Of a stretch of 64,000 nucleotides of DNA, positions 1 to 10,882 are shown in pieces. Within the stretch, counting starts at the first letter, position 1. Each line of letters opens with the position of its first letter. The translations under genes were made by a program, and so were the position numbers. Below the pieces are notes generated by a model, which saw only the letters and a program-made list of their open reading frames with translations, did not search any database and was not told the DNA's origin. The stretch is taken from contig NZ_QDKQ01000011.1 of the NCBI RefSeq assembly GCF_003116815.1, positions 62,001 to 126,000 of the forward strand, in the 5' to 3' direction. Source of the stretch: Caulobacter endophyticus. GTDB lineage: Bacteria > Pseudomonadota > Alphaproteobacteria > Caulobacterales > Caulobacteraceae.

Positions 1-2664
<2,664 letters not shown>

Positions 2665-2699
2665 CGATCGGCGGGTTCGCGAGAGCCTGAAACGACGAA

Positions 2700-2735
2700 G
2701 CCCGCCCCGGGAGACCGGGGCGGGCTTTTTCTTTG
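2700..2735 (+). terminator. Rho-independent terminator of secA
   Basis: A perfect 9-bp GC stem (GCCCGCCCC / GGGGCGGGC) with an 8-base loop is followed by TTTTTCTTT. It starts 36 bases after the secA stop and separates it from the convergent gene at 2776-3804. Confidence 0.9.
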
Positions 2736-2775
2736 GGTCCCGGGCTCGGCGATGGGCCGAGCCGGCTTACTCAGC

Positions 2776-3804
2776 CTAGAAGGCGCCGACCCGGTTCACG
2801 ATGAGCTGGCCCGAGGTGAGGGTGCGGATGCGAAACTCGATCGAGTGACCCGCGACCTGATTGTAGTCGAGCGAGAACCAATGCCAGGCGCCCGGGCCGG
2901 AGAACGAGGAGGGCGCGATCGTGCGGCGCGCGATCTGGGCGCCAGTTGTGGAGTCGAAGACGTCCAGTTCGGCCAGATCCTGCGACCCGGTAGTCGAGCC
3001 GTCGATCATCACTTGCCAGAAGGCCGTGCGGCGACCGGCGGGCACGGCGGTGCTGTACGGGCCGAACACGATGTGGTTGGCGGCGCCCGAACTGGACCAG
3101 CTGTCACCGACGGCCGCGCCGCCCGCGTGCGGCAGGTTGCGGCCTTCCCACGCCGAGGCGCAGGCGCCGACCTCGCCCCCGTAGTTGGCGTTGGTGGTGG
3201 GCGACGAAATCGCGACCCAGTCCTGGGTGACGGTCGCCCAGGAGGCGTAGGAGGTCCGCAGCTCGATCATGTGGCCCGCGGCCGAGGCCGGGACCTGGAA
3301 CGCCAGCGAGAGGACCTGGTACTCGTCGGCGGCCGTCCAGGCCGACCGGGGGATGCTGCGGGCCGCCAGGGTGACTCCGGCCGTGGCGTCCCACACGTCG
3401 ATATACAGAGACTGCGTACCGTCGCCCGGCGCGACCTGGCTGCTCTTGGCGCGCCAGAGCCCCACATAGGATCCCGGCGCGATGTCGGTGGCGTAGGGAC
3501 CGTAGATGACGATGCCGGAATTGGCGGGCGTCATCTGCCAGCCGCCGGGTGTCGCCGCGCCCTGGGTGTGGGGGAGGGCTTCGGCTTCCCATTTGCGCTG
3601 CGGCTGGGCGACGTCGCAGCTGGCGCTTCTGGTGCGATTGCCGGCGGGGTCGTACTCGTAGCGCGTGATCCTGGATCCTGCGCCGGCCTCGACGAGGCGC
3701 CCCTGCGCGTCATAGCCGTATACGTTGCGCGTCTGGGCATGGCCCGCCGTGGTCAGCGCGCCGGTAAGCAGCGTCGCCAGGGCGAGCCGCGCGAAAACTC
3801 TCAT
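2776..3804 (-). CDS. Small secreted YD-repeat (RHS-like) protein with a duplicated C-terminal domain
   Basis: 342-residue exported protein; the start is the ATG giving a clean signal peptide (MRVFARLALATLLTGALTTAGHAQ), since the frame upstream has no signal-like sequence. Residues 28-60 hold two YD repeats of the RHS/wall-associated type (YGYDAQGRLVE and YEYDPAGNRTRS). The rest is two related units, about residues 72-200 and 219-342, both beginning W-E-x-x-x-L-P-H and sharing GPY, the D-V-(W/F)-D turn and a GH-x-IE(L/F)R strand; they look like beta-sandwich or carbohydrate-binding modules. It lacks the long RHS shell and any toxin tip, so it is not a classical RHS toxin. Function unknown. Confidence 0.75.
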   Translation of the reverse strand: MRVFARLALATLLTGALTTAGHAQTRNVYGYDAQGRLVEAGAGSRITRYEYDPAGNRTRSASCDVAQPQRKWEAEALPHTQGAATPGGWQMTPANSGIVIYGPYATDIAPGSYVGLWRAKSSQVAPGDGTQSLYIDVWDATAGVTLAARSIPRSAWTAADEYQVLSLAFQVPASAAGHMIELRTSYASWATVTQDWVAISSPTTNANYGGEVGACASAWEGRNLPHAGGAAVGDSWSSSGAANHIVFGPYSTAVPAGRRTAFWQVMIDGSTTGSQDLAELDVFDSTTGAQIARRTIAPSSFSGPGAWHWFSLDYNQVAGHSIEFRIRTLTSGQLIVNRVGAF

Positions 3805-3962
3805 CTCAATCCCCCAACCTGCACGCCATGCAGCAAGCGTGACTATAAGGCGGGGCATTTAAGCGTCGTTCGCGAGCTGCACGTCAAGATTGTGCGGAGG
3901 CGATGGGAGGTTTCCGCGCGAAAAACGGTGTGGATTTCTTCGCGGCTCGCCGGAGGGCGACC

Positions 3963-4925
3963 TTACTGCAGCCCTTCGCGGCCGATGGCGTAGAAGCGCT
4001 CGGCGCGCTGGCGCTTCAGCTCGGCCGGGGTCAGCAGCGACAGCTTCTTCAGCTCGTCCTCGACCGCGTCGCCGACGGCCTTGATGGCCGCTTCCGGATC
4101 CGAATGGGCGCCGCCGGCCGGTTCCTCGACGATGCGGTCGACGATGCGCAGCTTGATCAGGTCTTGCGCCGTGATCTTCATGTTGGTCGCCGCGTCCTTG
4201 GCCCGGGCGCCGTCGCGCCACAGGATCGAGGCTGCGCCTTCCGGCGAGATCACCGAATAGATCGAGTGCTCGAGGATCAGCACGCGGTTGGCGCCGGCCA
4301 GCGCTATGGCGCCGCCCGAGCCGCCTTCGCCGGTGACCGTGGCGACCATCGGGGTGCCCAGGGTCAGGCAGCGCTCGGTCGAGCGGGCGATGGCCTCGGC
4401 CTGGCCGCGCTCCTCGGCGCCCAGGCCCGGATAGGCGCCGGCGGTGTCGACGAAGGTGACGACCGGCAGGTTGAAGCGCTCGGCCATGTCCATCAGGCGC
4501 ACGGCCTTGCGGTAGCCTTCGGGACGGGCCATGCCGAAGTTGTGCTTCAGGCGGGTGGTGGTGTCGTAGCCCTTCTCGTGGCCCATCACGACCACCGGCA
4601 TGCCGCGGAAGCGGCCAAGGCCGCCCACGATGGCCTGGTCGTCGGCGAACTTGCGGTCGCCGCGCAGCTCGACGAACTCGTCGATCAGGCCCGCGACATA
4701 ATCACGCAGGTGCGGACGCTGAGGGTGGCGGGCGACCATCGTCTTCTGCCAGGCGTCGAGGCCGGCATAGGCTTCCTTGCGAAGCACCTGCACGCGCTCG
4801 CGCAGGGCGCCGATCTCGCTGTCGAACGCGCCAGGACCAGCCGTCTCGGAAAGCTTTGAAAGCTCTTCGATCTTGGCTTCCAGGTCGGCGATGGGTCGCT
4901 CGAAATCGAGATAGTGCGCGGCCAT
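3963..4925 (-). CDS. accA: Acetyl-CoA carboxylase carboxyltransferase subunit alpha
   Basis: Transfers the carboxyl group from biotin to acetyl-CoA with AccD, giving malonyl-CoA for fatty acid synthesis. The 320-residue length matches the family. The N-terminal DFERPIADLEAKIEELSKL helix, VTFVDTAGAYPGLGAEERGQ and GEGGSGGAIALAGANRVL segments are the standard AccA signatures around the CoA site and oxyanion hole. It is a single gene here, with accD elsewhere, as is usual in bacteria. The ATG start sits at the beginning of the conserved N-terminus. Confidence 0.97.
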   Translation of the reverse strand: MAAHYLDFERPIADLEAKIEELSKLSETAGPGAFDSEIGALRERVQVLRKEAYAGLDAWQKTMVARHPQRPHLRDYVAGLIDEFVELRGDRKFADDQAIVGGLGRFRGMPVVVMGHEKGYDTTTRLKHNFGMARPEGYRKAVRLMDMAERFNLPVVTFVDTAGAYPGLGAEERGQAEAIARSTERCLTLGTPMVATVTGEGGSGGAIALAGANRVLILEHSIYSVISPEGAASILWRDGARAKDAATNMKITAQDLIKLRIVDRIVEEPAGGAHSDPEAAIKAVGDAVEDELKKLSLLTPAELKRQRAERFYAIGREGLQ

Positions 4926-5208
4926 GAGTCTCTTAACGTCGCCGTTTGCGAAAGGTTGGCGAACCTAGTGCGTGATGACGCCCAGGGAAAGCGCATTCAC
5001 GCGGAATTGGAACCACCGTCTCGGCGACGGATTCCCTGATCACGGGCCTCGTCCCCAACGAAGTCCCGCCAAGAAGCCGAACCCCTATGGTGAATCGAAC
5101 GCCGATCATTATATTGGGTTCTCAAGAGCCGGCTGCGGAAGTCAGCTGGCGCTGCGGCCCCGCCCATCGAACATGGACACGGCCCGCCTGATGAGGACGA
5201 TGGTTCCC

Positions 5209-5403
5209 ATGCAGGTGTTCACCTTCTTCTGCGTCGAGCGCGACGGCTCGGTTCCCCGTTTTGACGTCACGGCCTGCGCCGACGACCATGCCGCGCGCCT
5301 GCGCGCGGGCGAGTTGTTCGACATGCACCGCGGCTGCAACGAGGTCGAGGTCTGGCGCGGCGCCACGCACCTGTTCAAGGTCGGGGCCGGCGCGGCCGCC
5401 TGA
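5209..5403 (+). CDS. Small hypothetical protein (64 residues)
   Basis: Short protein starting MQVFTFFCVERDGSVPRFDV and continuing through a helix rich in Ala, Asp and Arg (DDHAARLRAGELFDMHRG) to a final beta-like strand (EVEVWRGATHLFKVG). A GAGGA stretch lies 11 bases upstream of this ATG; in-frame ATGs at 5173, 5191 and 5200 are alternatives. The codon bias is that of the neighbouring genes, and the bab-like pattern resembles small conserved alphaproteobacterial proteins of unknown function. No motif allows a function. Between accA and this gene (4926-5208) I see no other gene. Confidence 0.55.
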   Translation: MQVFTFFCVERDGSVPRFDVTACADDHAARLRAGELFDMHRGCNEVEVWRGATHLFKVGAGAAA

Positions 5404-5488
5404 ACCTTCACGTTCGCGCGGATTCGACCAAGCGCGTGATCGGGCAAGGCGCCACATTGGCGGTCTCGACAGACGCAGGATTCTCGCC

Positions 5489-5902
5489 ATGACCGACACC
5501 GCCCGCCCTTCCGCCATCGCCGAGGACAGCGGCCATGGCGGCGTGCAGATCCTGGTCACTGCCGGTCCGTCGCGTTTCGCCGGCGATCTGAAGCCCGCCG
5601 AGGGCGGCCTCGACACCGGCCCCAATCCCCACGACCTGGTCGCAGCGGGCCTGGCGGCCTGCACGACCCAGACGTTGCGGCTCTATGCCAGGCGCAAGGG
5701 CTGGGCTCTTGGCGCGGTGCGGGTGGAGACCAACTGGCGGCGGCTGCCCGGTCAGGTCCCGGCCGACGTGTTTGATCGCGTGATCAGCCTTTCCGGCGAT
5801 CTCGACGCCGAGCAGCGCCAGCGCCTGCTGGAGATCGCCGAGGCCTGCCCTGTGCACAAGATGCTGACCGCCGGCGTGAGGGTCGAGACCCGGGTGGCTT
5901 AG
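5489..5902 (+). CDS. OsmC/Ohr family protein
   Basis: 137-residue member of the OsmC/Ohr fold, thiol peroxidases or relatives that act on organic hydroperoxides. The segment GLAACTTQTLRLYARRKGW carries the first family cysteine and EIAEACPVHKML the second, with the expected C-P around the buried active site. The ATG gives a complete N-terminal strand (GGVQILVTAGPSRFAGD). A second OsmC-like gene sits at 61173-61568; that one has lost the second cysteine. The redox role is inferred from family. Confidence 0.85.
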   Translation: MTDTARPSAIAEDSGHGGVQILVTAGPSRFAGDLKPAEGGLDTGPNPHDLVAAGLAACTTQTLRLYARRKGWALGAVRVETNWRRLPGQVPADVFDRVISLSGDLDAEQRQRLLEIAEACPVHKMLTAGVRVETRVA

Positions 5903-5995
5903 GGCCGCCTTGCATCGCCGGGGCTGATCGCCCGCCGCTTGCGCGCCTCGCCCAATCGCGATCACATGCCCGCTGCGATTGCATGGGGGTCTGGC

Positions 5996-6739
5996 GTGAC
6001 CGAAGCCTTGATCGTCCGGGGGCTGGACAAGACCTTCTCCAAGCCCGCCGTGCGCGAGCTGGACCTGACGGTGCATCCGGGCGAGCTCTATGCCCTGCTG
6101 GGCCCCAATGGGGCGGGCAAGACCACGACCCTGCGGATGGTCGCGGGGCTGACCAAGCCCGACAGGGGCAGCATCAGCATCTTCGGGGTCGACGCCCTGG
6201 CTGACCCGGCCGGCGCCAAGGCGATCACCGCCTGGGCGCCCGACGAGGCGATGATCTATGACCGCCTGACGCCGCTGGAGTATCTGGAGTTCGTCGCCGG
6301 CCTCTGGAACGTCGAGCCCCGTCACGCCAAGGCCCGGGCGCTGGAGCTGCTGGAGACCCTGGGCCTGGCGTCCGAAGCGCGGCGGCGGTGCGAGGGCTTC
6401 TCGCGCGGCATGAAGCAGAAGGTGGCCCTGGCCGGGGCCCTGATCCACGATCCCAGGCTGCTGATCCTCGACGAGCCGCTGACGGGCCTCGACGCGGCCT
6501 CGGCGCGCCTGGTGAAGGACATGCTGCAGGCCCGGGTCGACGCCGGCGGCACGGTGATCCTGACCACCCACATTCTGGAGGTCGCCGAGCGCATGGCCGA
6601 CCGCATCGGCATCATCGCCGGCGGCCGCCTGCTGGCCGAGGGCACGCTGGACGCCCTGAGATCGCAGGCGGGGCAGGGCGGCGGCGACACCCTCGAGGAC
6701 GTCTTCCTGCAACTGACCGCCGACGGGGCGCCCGCGTGA
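5996..6739 (+). CDS. ABC transporter ATP-binding protein
   Basis: 247-residue nucleotide-binding subunit of an ABC-2-type exporter. It has Walker A GPNGAGKTTT, a signature loop in SRGMKQKVALAGAL (degenerate LSGGQ, as common in exporters), Walker B LLILDEPLTGLD and the switch histidine in LTTHILE. The GTG at 5996 is chosen because a GGGGG purine stretch lies about 4-8 bases upstream and the first beta-strand follows directly; an ATG at 5966 is possible. Its stop overlaps the GTG of the permease gene by four bases (GTGA), so the two are translationally coupled. Substrate unknown. Confidence 0.9.
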   Translation: MTEALIVRGLDKTFSKPAVRELDLTVHPGELYALLGPNGAGKTTTLRMVAGLTKPDRGSISIFGVDALADPAGAKAITAWAPDEAMIYDRLTPLEYLEFVAGLWNVEPRHAKARALELLETLGLASEARRRCEGFSRGMKQKVALAGALIHDPRLLILDEPLTGLDAASARLVKDMLQARVDAGGTVILTTHILEVAERMADRIGIIAGGRLLAEGTLDALRSQAGQGGGDTLEDVFLQLTADGAPA

Positions 6740-8292
6740 GCCTGCTGCGCTCCGGTTCTATCCCCTGGCTGCTGGCCCACGAGATGCGGCTGGGCTTCCG
6801 GGCCCTGACCGGCAAGCGGGCGATGGGCGGGGTCGGGGCGATGATCGGCCTTGCGATCCTGGCGCTGCTGATGCTGACCGGCGGGGTGATCATCGGCCTG
6901 GCCGCGCGCCGGTTCGACGTGCCGGTGATCCCGCTGTCGGCCGCTGTCGCCCTGGCCTGCTGCGCAACGGCCTTCACCCTGATGCTGTCCCAGACCCTGG
7001 CCGCGGCCAGCGAGGCGCTGTACGAGCGCGGCGATCTCGACCTGCTGTTCTCCTCGCCGATCCCGCCGCGCACGGTGCTGTTTGTCCGCGCCCTGGGCGT
7101 GGCGGCCGGCGTGCTGACGGTGTTCCTGATCTTCGTCACGCCCCTTCTGGGCCCCGCGGTGTTCCTGGGCCATCCCGAATGGCTGGGCCTGTTCGGCGTG
7201 CTGGCGGCCCTTGCCCTGCTGGCGACGGCGACAGGCCTGACCCTGGCCATGGCGCTTTTCAAGCTGATCGGTCCGCGCCGCACGCGCACCGTCGCCCAGG
7301 TGCTGGCGGCCCTGACCGGCGCGGCCTTCTTCCTGGCCAGCCAGATCCGCACGATCATGGGCGAGAAGGCCAGCGAGAGCCTGTTCCAGTCGCTGGCGCG
7401 GGACGCGGCCGAGGGGCGGGTCACGATCCCGCCGATCGGCTATTGGCCGCTGAAGGCGATGCTGGGCGAGCCCTTGCCCCTGCTGGCCATGGTGGCGATC
7501 GGTGCGGGGGCCTTCGTGCTGTCGGCCCTGTCGCTGGGCAAGCGCTTCGCCGACGCCGCGGCCGCGGCCGCCACGCAGGGCGCCGAGGCCTCGGCCGCGA
7601 AGCCGGTCAAGGGACGAGACCGGGCCTTCGCGCGCGGCGTCTTCGCCGCCACCCTGGCCAAGGAAGTCAGGCTGATCCTGCGCGACGCGGCGCTGCTGTC
7701 GCAGGTGCTGCTGCGCGTGCTGTACCTGGTGCCGACCGCGCTGATCCTTAGCCGCACGGCGGGCCATGGCGACGGCGGGGCGGCCCTGGCCGGCGGCGCG
7801 GGCGTGGTGGTGTTCCTGGCCGGCCAGGTCGCCGGCAGCCTGTCCTGGATCACCCTGTCGGCGGAGGAGAGCCCCGATCTGCTGGCCGTGTCGCCGGCCG
7901 CCACGCGCAGCCTGCGCCGCGCCAAGCTGGCGGCCGCCCTTCTGCCGGTGGCCCTGCTGCTGGCTGTGCCGCTGGCGATGCTGCTGTGGCTGGCGCCGGT
8001 CGCCGCCCTCTGGACGGCCCTGGGGGCTGGCCTGTCGGCCTGGTCATGCGGCCTGATCAACGTCTGGCACCAGAAGCCGGGCAAGCGGGCCGACTTCAAG
8101 CGCCGGCGCGGGGCGTCCTGGTTCGCGACCCTTGCCGAGGTGGTGGTCTCGGCCCTGCTGGCCGGCGGGGCGGGCCTGGCCGTGGCGGGCCTGGCGTCCT
8201 GGGCGCTGATCCCCCTGGCCTTTGCGGGCCTGGCGATGCTCGCCCTGCGACGCAGCGACGAGCAGATCGCCAAGGTGTTGCGGATGGCGTGA
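6736..8292 (+). CDS. ABC transporter permease, ABC-2-like
   Basis: 518-residue integral membrane protein forming the exporter with the ATPase encoded just upstream. The GTG start overlaps the previous stop codon. Many hydrophobic segments are visible, for example MIGLAILALLMLTGGVIIGL and the repeated Leu/Ala-rich stretches near the C-terminus, with a cytosolic loop rich in Ala and Lys in the middle (residues ~270-300). The N-terminal W-LLAHEMRLGFR motif is typical of large two-halved ABC-2 permeases. Substrate cannot be read from sequence. Confidence 0.85.
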   Translation: MSLLRSGSIPWLLAHEMRLGFRALTGKRAMGGVGAMIGLAILALLMLTGGVIIGLAARRFDVPVIPLSAAVALACCATAFTLMLSQTLAAASEALYERGDLDLLFSSPIPPRTVLFVRALGVAAGVLTVFLIFVTPLLGPAVFLGHPEWLGLFGVLAALALLATATGLTLAMALFKLIGPRRTRTVAQVLAALTGAAFFLASQIRTIMGEKASESLFQSLARDAAEGRVTIPPIGYWPLKAMLGEPLPLLAMVAIGAGAFVLSALSLGKRFADAAAAAATQGAEASAAKPVKGRDRAFARGVFAATLAKEVRLILRDAALLSQVLLRVLYLVPTALILSRTAGHGDGGAALAGGAGVVVFLAGQVAGSLSWITLSAEESPDLLAVSPAATRSLRRAKLAAALLPVALLLAVPLAMLLWLAPVAALWTALGAGLSAWSCGLINVWHQKPGKRADFKRRRGASWFATLAEVVVSALLAGGAGLAVAGLASWALIPLAFAGLAMLALRRSDEQIAKVLRMA

Positions 8293-8300
8293 GGGGAGAG

Positions 8301-8378
8301 ACCCCCTCAGTCGGCTTTACCGACAGCTCCCCCAGAAGGGGAGCATCCGCGCCGATAGATCCTCCCATGGGGAGAGGG
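8301..8378. repeat. Intergenic palindromic element, family A, copy 1 (rearranged/degenerate)
   Basis: 8301-8346 is a 'cap' half-unit: CCCCCTCAG, an inner hairpin with arms TCGG...CCGA, then GCTCCCCCAGAAGGGGAGC. It is followed at 8358-8378 by a shortened half-unit of the other orientation (CCTCCCATGGGGAGAGGG). Compared with the other copies the order of halves is reversed. It lies between the convergent permease and histidine kinase genes. Confidence 0.75.
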
Positions 8379-8385
8379 CCTTCTG

Positions 8386-10650
8386 TCAGCAGTCCAGCAA
8401 CGCCGTGATCTGGCACTCGACGCCTTCGGGCCTGAAGTCGATCCGGGCCTCGCCGGAGAGCTCCTGGGCCAGGCCGCGCTCGATCAGGCGCGAGCCGAAG
8501 CCGCGGCGGGTGGGGGCGACCACGGCCGGGCCGCCGCGTTCGGTCCAGCGAAGCGACAGGCGCGGCACGCCGCTGTAGTCGACGCTCCAGCTGATCGTCA
8601 CCTGGCCGCCCTGGCGCGACAGGGCGCCGTATTTCACCGCGTTGGTGGCCAGCTCGTGCAGGGCCATCGACAGCGACAGGGCCGGGCGCGGCGACAGGCG
8701 CACCGACGGGCCGTCCAGCACGAAGCGCCCCTCGCCGCCGTGCAGCGCCACCAGGCGGTCGACCACGTCCAGCAGGTCCGCGCCCTCCCAGTTCTCGCGG
8801 GTCAGCACGTCGTGCGCTTCGGACAGGGCGATGATCCGGGCGGTGAAGGCCTCCTGGGCGGCCGGCAGCGAGCGCGCGGCGTGGAAGGTCTGGCCGGCGA
8901 TGGCCTGGATGGTGGCCAGCGAGTTCTTCACGCGATGGTTCAGCTCGTTGACCAGCAGCCGCAGATGCAGCTCGGCACGCTTGCGGTCGGTGATGTTGAC
9001 GGTGGTGCCGATCATCCGGATCGGCTTGCCCTCGTTGTCGAAGAAGGCCTTGCCCTTGGCCGACAGCCAGCGCTCGACCCCGTCCTCGCGGCCGATGAAC
9101 CTGAACTCGACGTCGTAGTCGGCGCAGATACGGCCATCCAGCGTGCGGCGCAGGGCCTCTCGCACCTCGTCGCGATCGGCGCGGTGCAGGTTGGCGTAGA
9201 AGTCCTCGCGCACCACCGGCGTGCCGGGCGCGACGCCGAACATGGCGTAGCAGCGGTCCGACCAGGTCAGCACGTCGTTGCGAATGTCCAGGTCCCAGGT
9301 GCCGACGTCGGCGGCCTCGATGGCCAGGCGCAGGGTCTCCTCCTGCGAGACCAGCTTGCGGGCGGCCTCCTTGCGGTCGGTGACGTCAGAGCCGACGCCG
9401 ACGAAGCGGGTGCAGACGCCGCGCTCGAAATAGGCCCGGCCGAACACCTCGATCCAGCGCAGGGCCCCATCGGAGGGGCGCACGATCCGGTACTCGACAT
9501 TGATCAGCCCGTCGCCCGCCGGATCGGTGGCGGCGGCCACCGCCGCCTTGACCAGTTCCACGTCGTCGGGATGCAGCAGGGCCACGAAGCTGTCGAAGTC
9601 CCGCGGGCCGGGCTCGGCCACGCCGAACATCTCGCACGAGCGCCTGTCCCAATAGCGCTGGCCGGTGCTGGGGTTGTGGTCCCAGCGGCCCATGCCGGCC
9701 GCCTCCATGGCGATGTCGCGGTCGAGGCGGGCTTCCAGCAGCTCGCTCTCCATCCGCTTGCGCTCGGTGATGTCGAAGACGACGCCGGCGTTACGGTCGG
9801 CCTGGCCGTCGGCGTCGAGATAGCAATGGCCGCTGGCCGCCACCCAGCGCACCGAGCCGTCGGCCTGGACCAGCCGATACTCGTCGGCGAACGCGCCGCC
9901 GGTCTGCATGGCGGCCAGGGCGATCTGGCGCACCCGTTCGCGGTCCTCGTCATGGACGGCGGGGGTGAAGCTCTGGGCGGGCAGGCCCTGCGAGGCGAAG
10001 GCCGGATCCACCTGGTGCAGGCTGGCGTAGCGGGCGTCGCAATAGACCCTGTTGGCCTTGATGTCCCATTCCCAGGCGCCGACGCCGCCGGCGGCGTCCA
10101 GGGCCATGTCGTAGCGGGCGCGGGTGGCGCGCAGCTCCTTCTCGGTCTCGATCGCGCCGGTGATCTCGACGGCCGAGATCAGCACGCCGCCCACGCCCGT
10201 GGGGGCGGTCTCGTCGGGCACCGGGCTGTAGCTGACGGCGAAGTGGGCCAGGCGCGCCTCGCCGGCCTCGCGCTGCACCTGCAGGGGCATGCGTTCCAGG
10301 GCGTAGCCGCCGCTCTCGCCGGTAAGGATGTCCTGGTGGATGCCCAGCAGGGTGGCGCGGAAGGCGTCGGAATGCTGGGTGAACGGCCGGCCCAGGGCGT
10401 CGGAATGACGCTCGCGCAGGGCGGGCGCGTAGGCGTCGTTGTAGATCAGGATCAGTTCGGGACCCCAGCGCAGGGCCATGGGGAAGTTGGTGGCCATCAG
10501 CATGTCGACGGCCAGCCGCAAGCTGGCCGACCAGGCCTCGCGCGCGCCAAGCGGCGTCAGCGACCAGTCGAAGGCCTTCACGCGCTCGGCCATTTCCCCA
10601 CCGGCCAGCCGCGTGAACGCAGGCAAGCTCCGCCCTTCGCCCTGCGGCAT
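8386..10650 (-). CDS. Four-PAS HWE-family sensor histidine kinase
   Basis: 754-residue, apparently soluble sensor kinase. The N-terminal ~150 residues form a PAS-like domain (WSLTPLGAREAW, with a later ITG end), followed by three PAS/PAC units each closing with a D(I/V)T(E/D)RK linker (around residues 295, 425 and 555). The kinase core has the phospho-acceptor histidine in LLVNELNHRVKNSLATIQ, the tryptophan motif NWEGADLLD and an N-box ALHELATNAVKYGAL, which place it in the HWE/HisKA_2 class. No membrane segment is seen. No response regulator gene is adjacent, so it is an orphan kinase; the ligand of the PAS domains is unknown. Confidence 0.92.
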   Translation of the reverse strand: MPQGEGRSLPAFTRLAGGEMAERVKAFDWSLTPLGAREAWSASLRLAVDMLMATNFPMALRWGPELILIYNDAYAPALRERHSDALGRPFTQHSDAFRATLLGIHQDILTGESGGYALERMPLQVQREAGEARLAHFAVSYSPVPDETAPTGVGGVLISAVEITGAIETEKELRATRARYDMALDAAGGVGAWEWDIKANRVYCDARYASLHQVDPAFASQGLPAQSFTPAVHDEDRERVRQIALAAMQTGGAFADEYRLVQADGSVRWVAASGHCYLDADGQADRNAGVVFDITERKRMESELLEARLDRDIAMEAAGMGRWDHNPSTGQRYWDRRSCEMFGVAEPGPRDFDSFVALLHPDDVELVKAAVAAATDPAGDGLINVEYRIVRPSDGALRWIEVFGRAYFERGVCTRFVGVGSDVTDRKEAARKLVSQEETLRLAIEAADVGTWDLDIRNDVLTWSDRCYAMFGVAPGTPVVREDFYANLHRADRDEVREALRRTLDGRICADYDVEFRFIGREDGVERWLSAKGKAFFDNEGKPIRMIGTTVNITDRKRAELHLRLLVNELNHRVKNSLATIQAIAGQTFHAARSLPAAQEAFTARIIALSEAHDVLTRENWEGADLLDVVDRLVALHGGEGRFVLDGPSVRLSPRPALSLSMALHELATNAVKYGALSRQGGQVTISWSVDYSGVPRLSLRWTERGGPAVVAPTRRGFGSRLIERGLAQELSGEARIDFRPEGVECQITALLDC

Positions 10651-10838
10651 GGCGTTTTGTCCCTCCCACCGGCTCCCCTAAAGCCGGGTCCGGGCGAACA
10701 ATGATCCGAGGGCTGTAGGGGTTGCAAGGGCGCAAGCACGGCCCTGCGCGCAAGCGTCGCAGCAGGCTCGGCTCAAGGCTGCGGATTTCGCCGGGGAGGC
10801 GAGGCGGCTCGACCGGAGGGGGAGGAGGCGCGCGCAGC

Positions 10839-10870
10839 AAAAAGGCCGCCTCCCGGAGGAAGCGGCCTTT
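10839..10870 (-). terminator. Rho-independent terminator of the DEAD-box helicase gene
   Basis: On the minus strand AAAGGCCGCTT / AGGCGGCCTTTTTG forms a strong stem ending in a T-run, 13 bases past the helicase stop. Confidence 0.85.
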
Positions 10871-10882
10871 CGGAGATCGGCT

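Noticed and set aside
5122-6712. Minus-strand frames opposite the OsmC and ABC genes
   Set aside because: Overlap well-supported plus-strand genes and show only low-complexity sequence.
8656-10704. Long plus-strand frame opposite the four-PAS kinase
   Set aside because: Shadow of the kinase; composition typical of antisense frames.
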